From Chromatiales bacterium (GTDB taxonomy: Bacteria; Pseudomonadota; Gammaproteobacteria; SZUA-152), in the NCBI GenBank assembly GCA_026999335.1, contig JALTPW010000187.1:1-5396 (forward strand): a stretch of DNA of 5,396 bases. The letters are read 5' to 3'. Each line of letters opens with the position of its first letter. Position 1 is the stretch's first letter. Both the position numbers and the translations under genes were made by a program. Shown piece by piece: positions 5,395-5,396 of the stretch. Below the pieces are notes generated by a model that saw nothing but the letters and a program-made list of their open reading frames with translations, was not told the origin of the DNA and did not search any database.

Positions 5395-5396
5395 AA

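Overview
The window looks like chromosomal DNA of a gammaproteobacterium. Three things point that way: a GcvT very close to the enterobacterial/pseudomonad form, a tandem glycine riboswitch with gammaproteobacterial architecture, and a pair of Pseudomonas-type REP sequences. The genus cannot be fixed from the sequence. The P-protein of the glycine cleavage system is the two-subunit form (gcvPA), which differs from the single-chain GcvP of E. coli and well-studied pseudomonads.

Left half (1-2250, all on the minus strand, read right to left). A glycine cleavage operon starts from a promoter near 2176-2250. It passes through a two-aptamer glycine riboswitch (about 2168-1931), with a leader-linker helix of the kind that forms the P0/kink-turn. 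It then encodes gcvT (1877-777), gcvH (650-255) and the first 85 codons of gcvPA (255-1, running off the window). A REP doublet sits between gcvT and gcvH. GcvPA (with GcvPB, presumably just outside) decarboxylates glycine, lipoylated GcvH carries the aminomethyl group, and GcvT transfers it to tetrahydrofolate. The riboswitch would let glycine adjust production of the set.

Middle (2251-3829, plus strand). A short divergent control region leads to two adjacent genes I cannot assign to a named family. The first encodes 312 residues with a duplicated PGPLGIG motif at its N-terminus and a glycine-rich hydrophobic hairpin near its C-terminus. The second follows 32 bases later and encodes a 134-residue membrane protein from AT-richer DNA. 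Architecture and order suggest a secreted membrane-active toxin with its membrane immunity protein. This is an inference, and it is the most likely place in the window for something undescribed.

Right (3830-5394). A complete, apparently intact IS66-family insertion sequence of the single-ORF type. It has matching 14-base terminal inverted repeats and an intact DDE transposase on the minus strand, whose promoter overlaps a palindrome. It inserted in AT-rich DNA 43 bases after the putative immunity gene, so whatever lay downstream of that gene is beyond the window.
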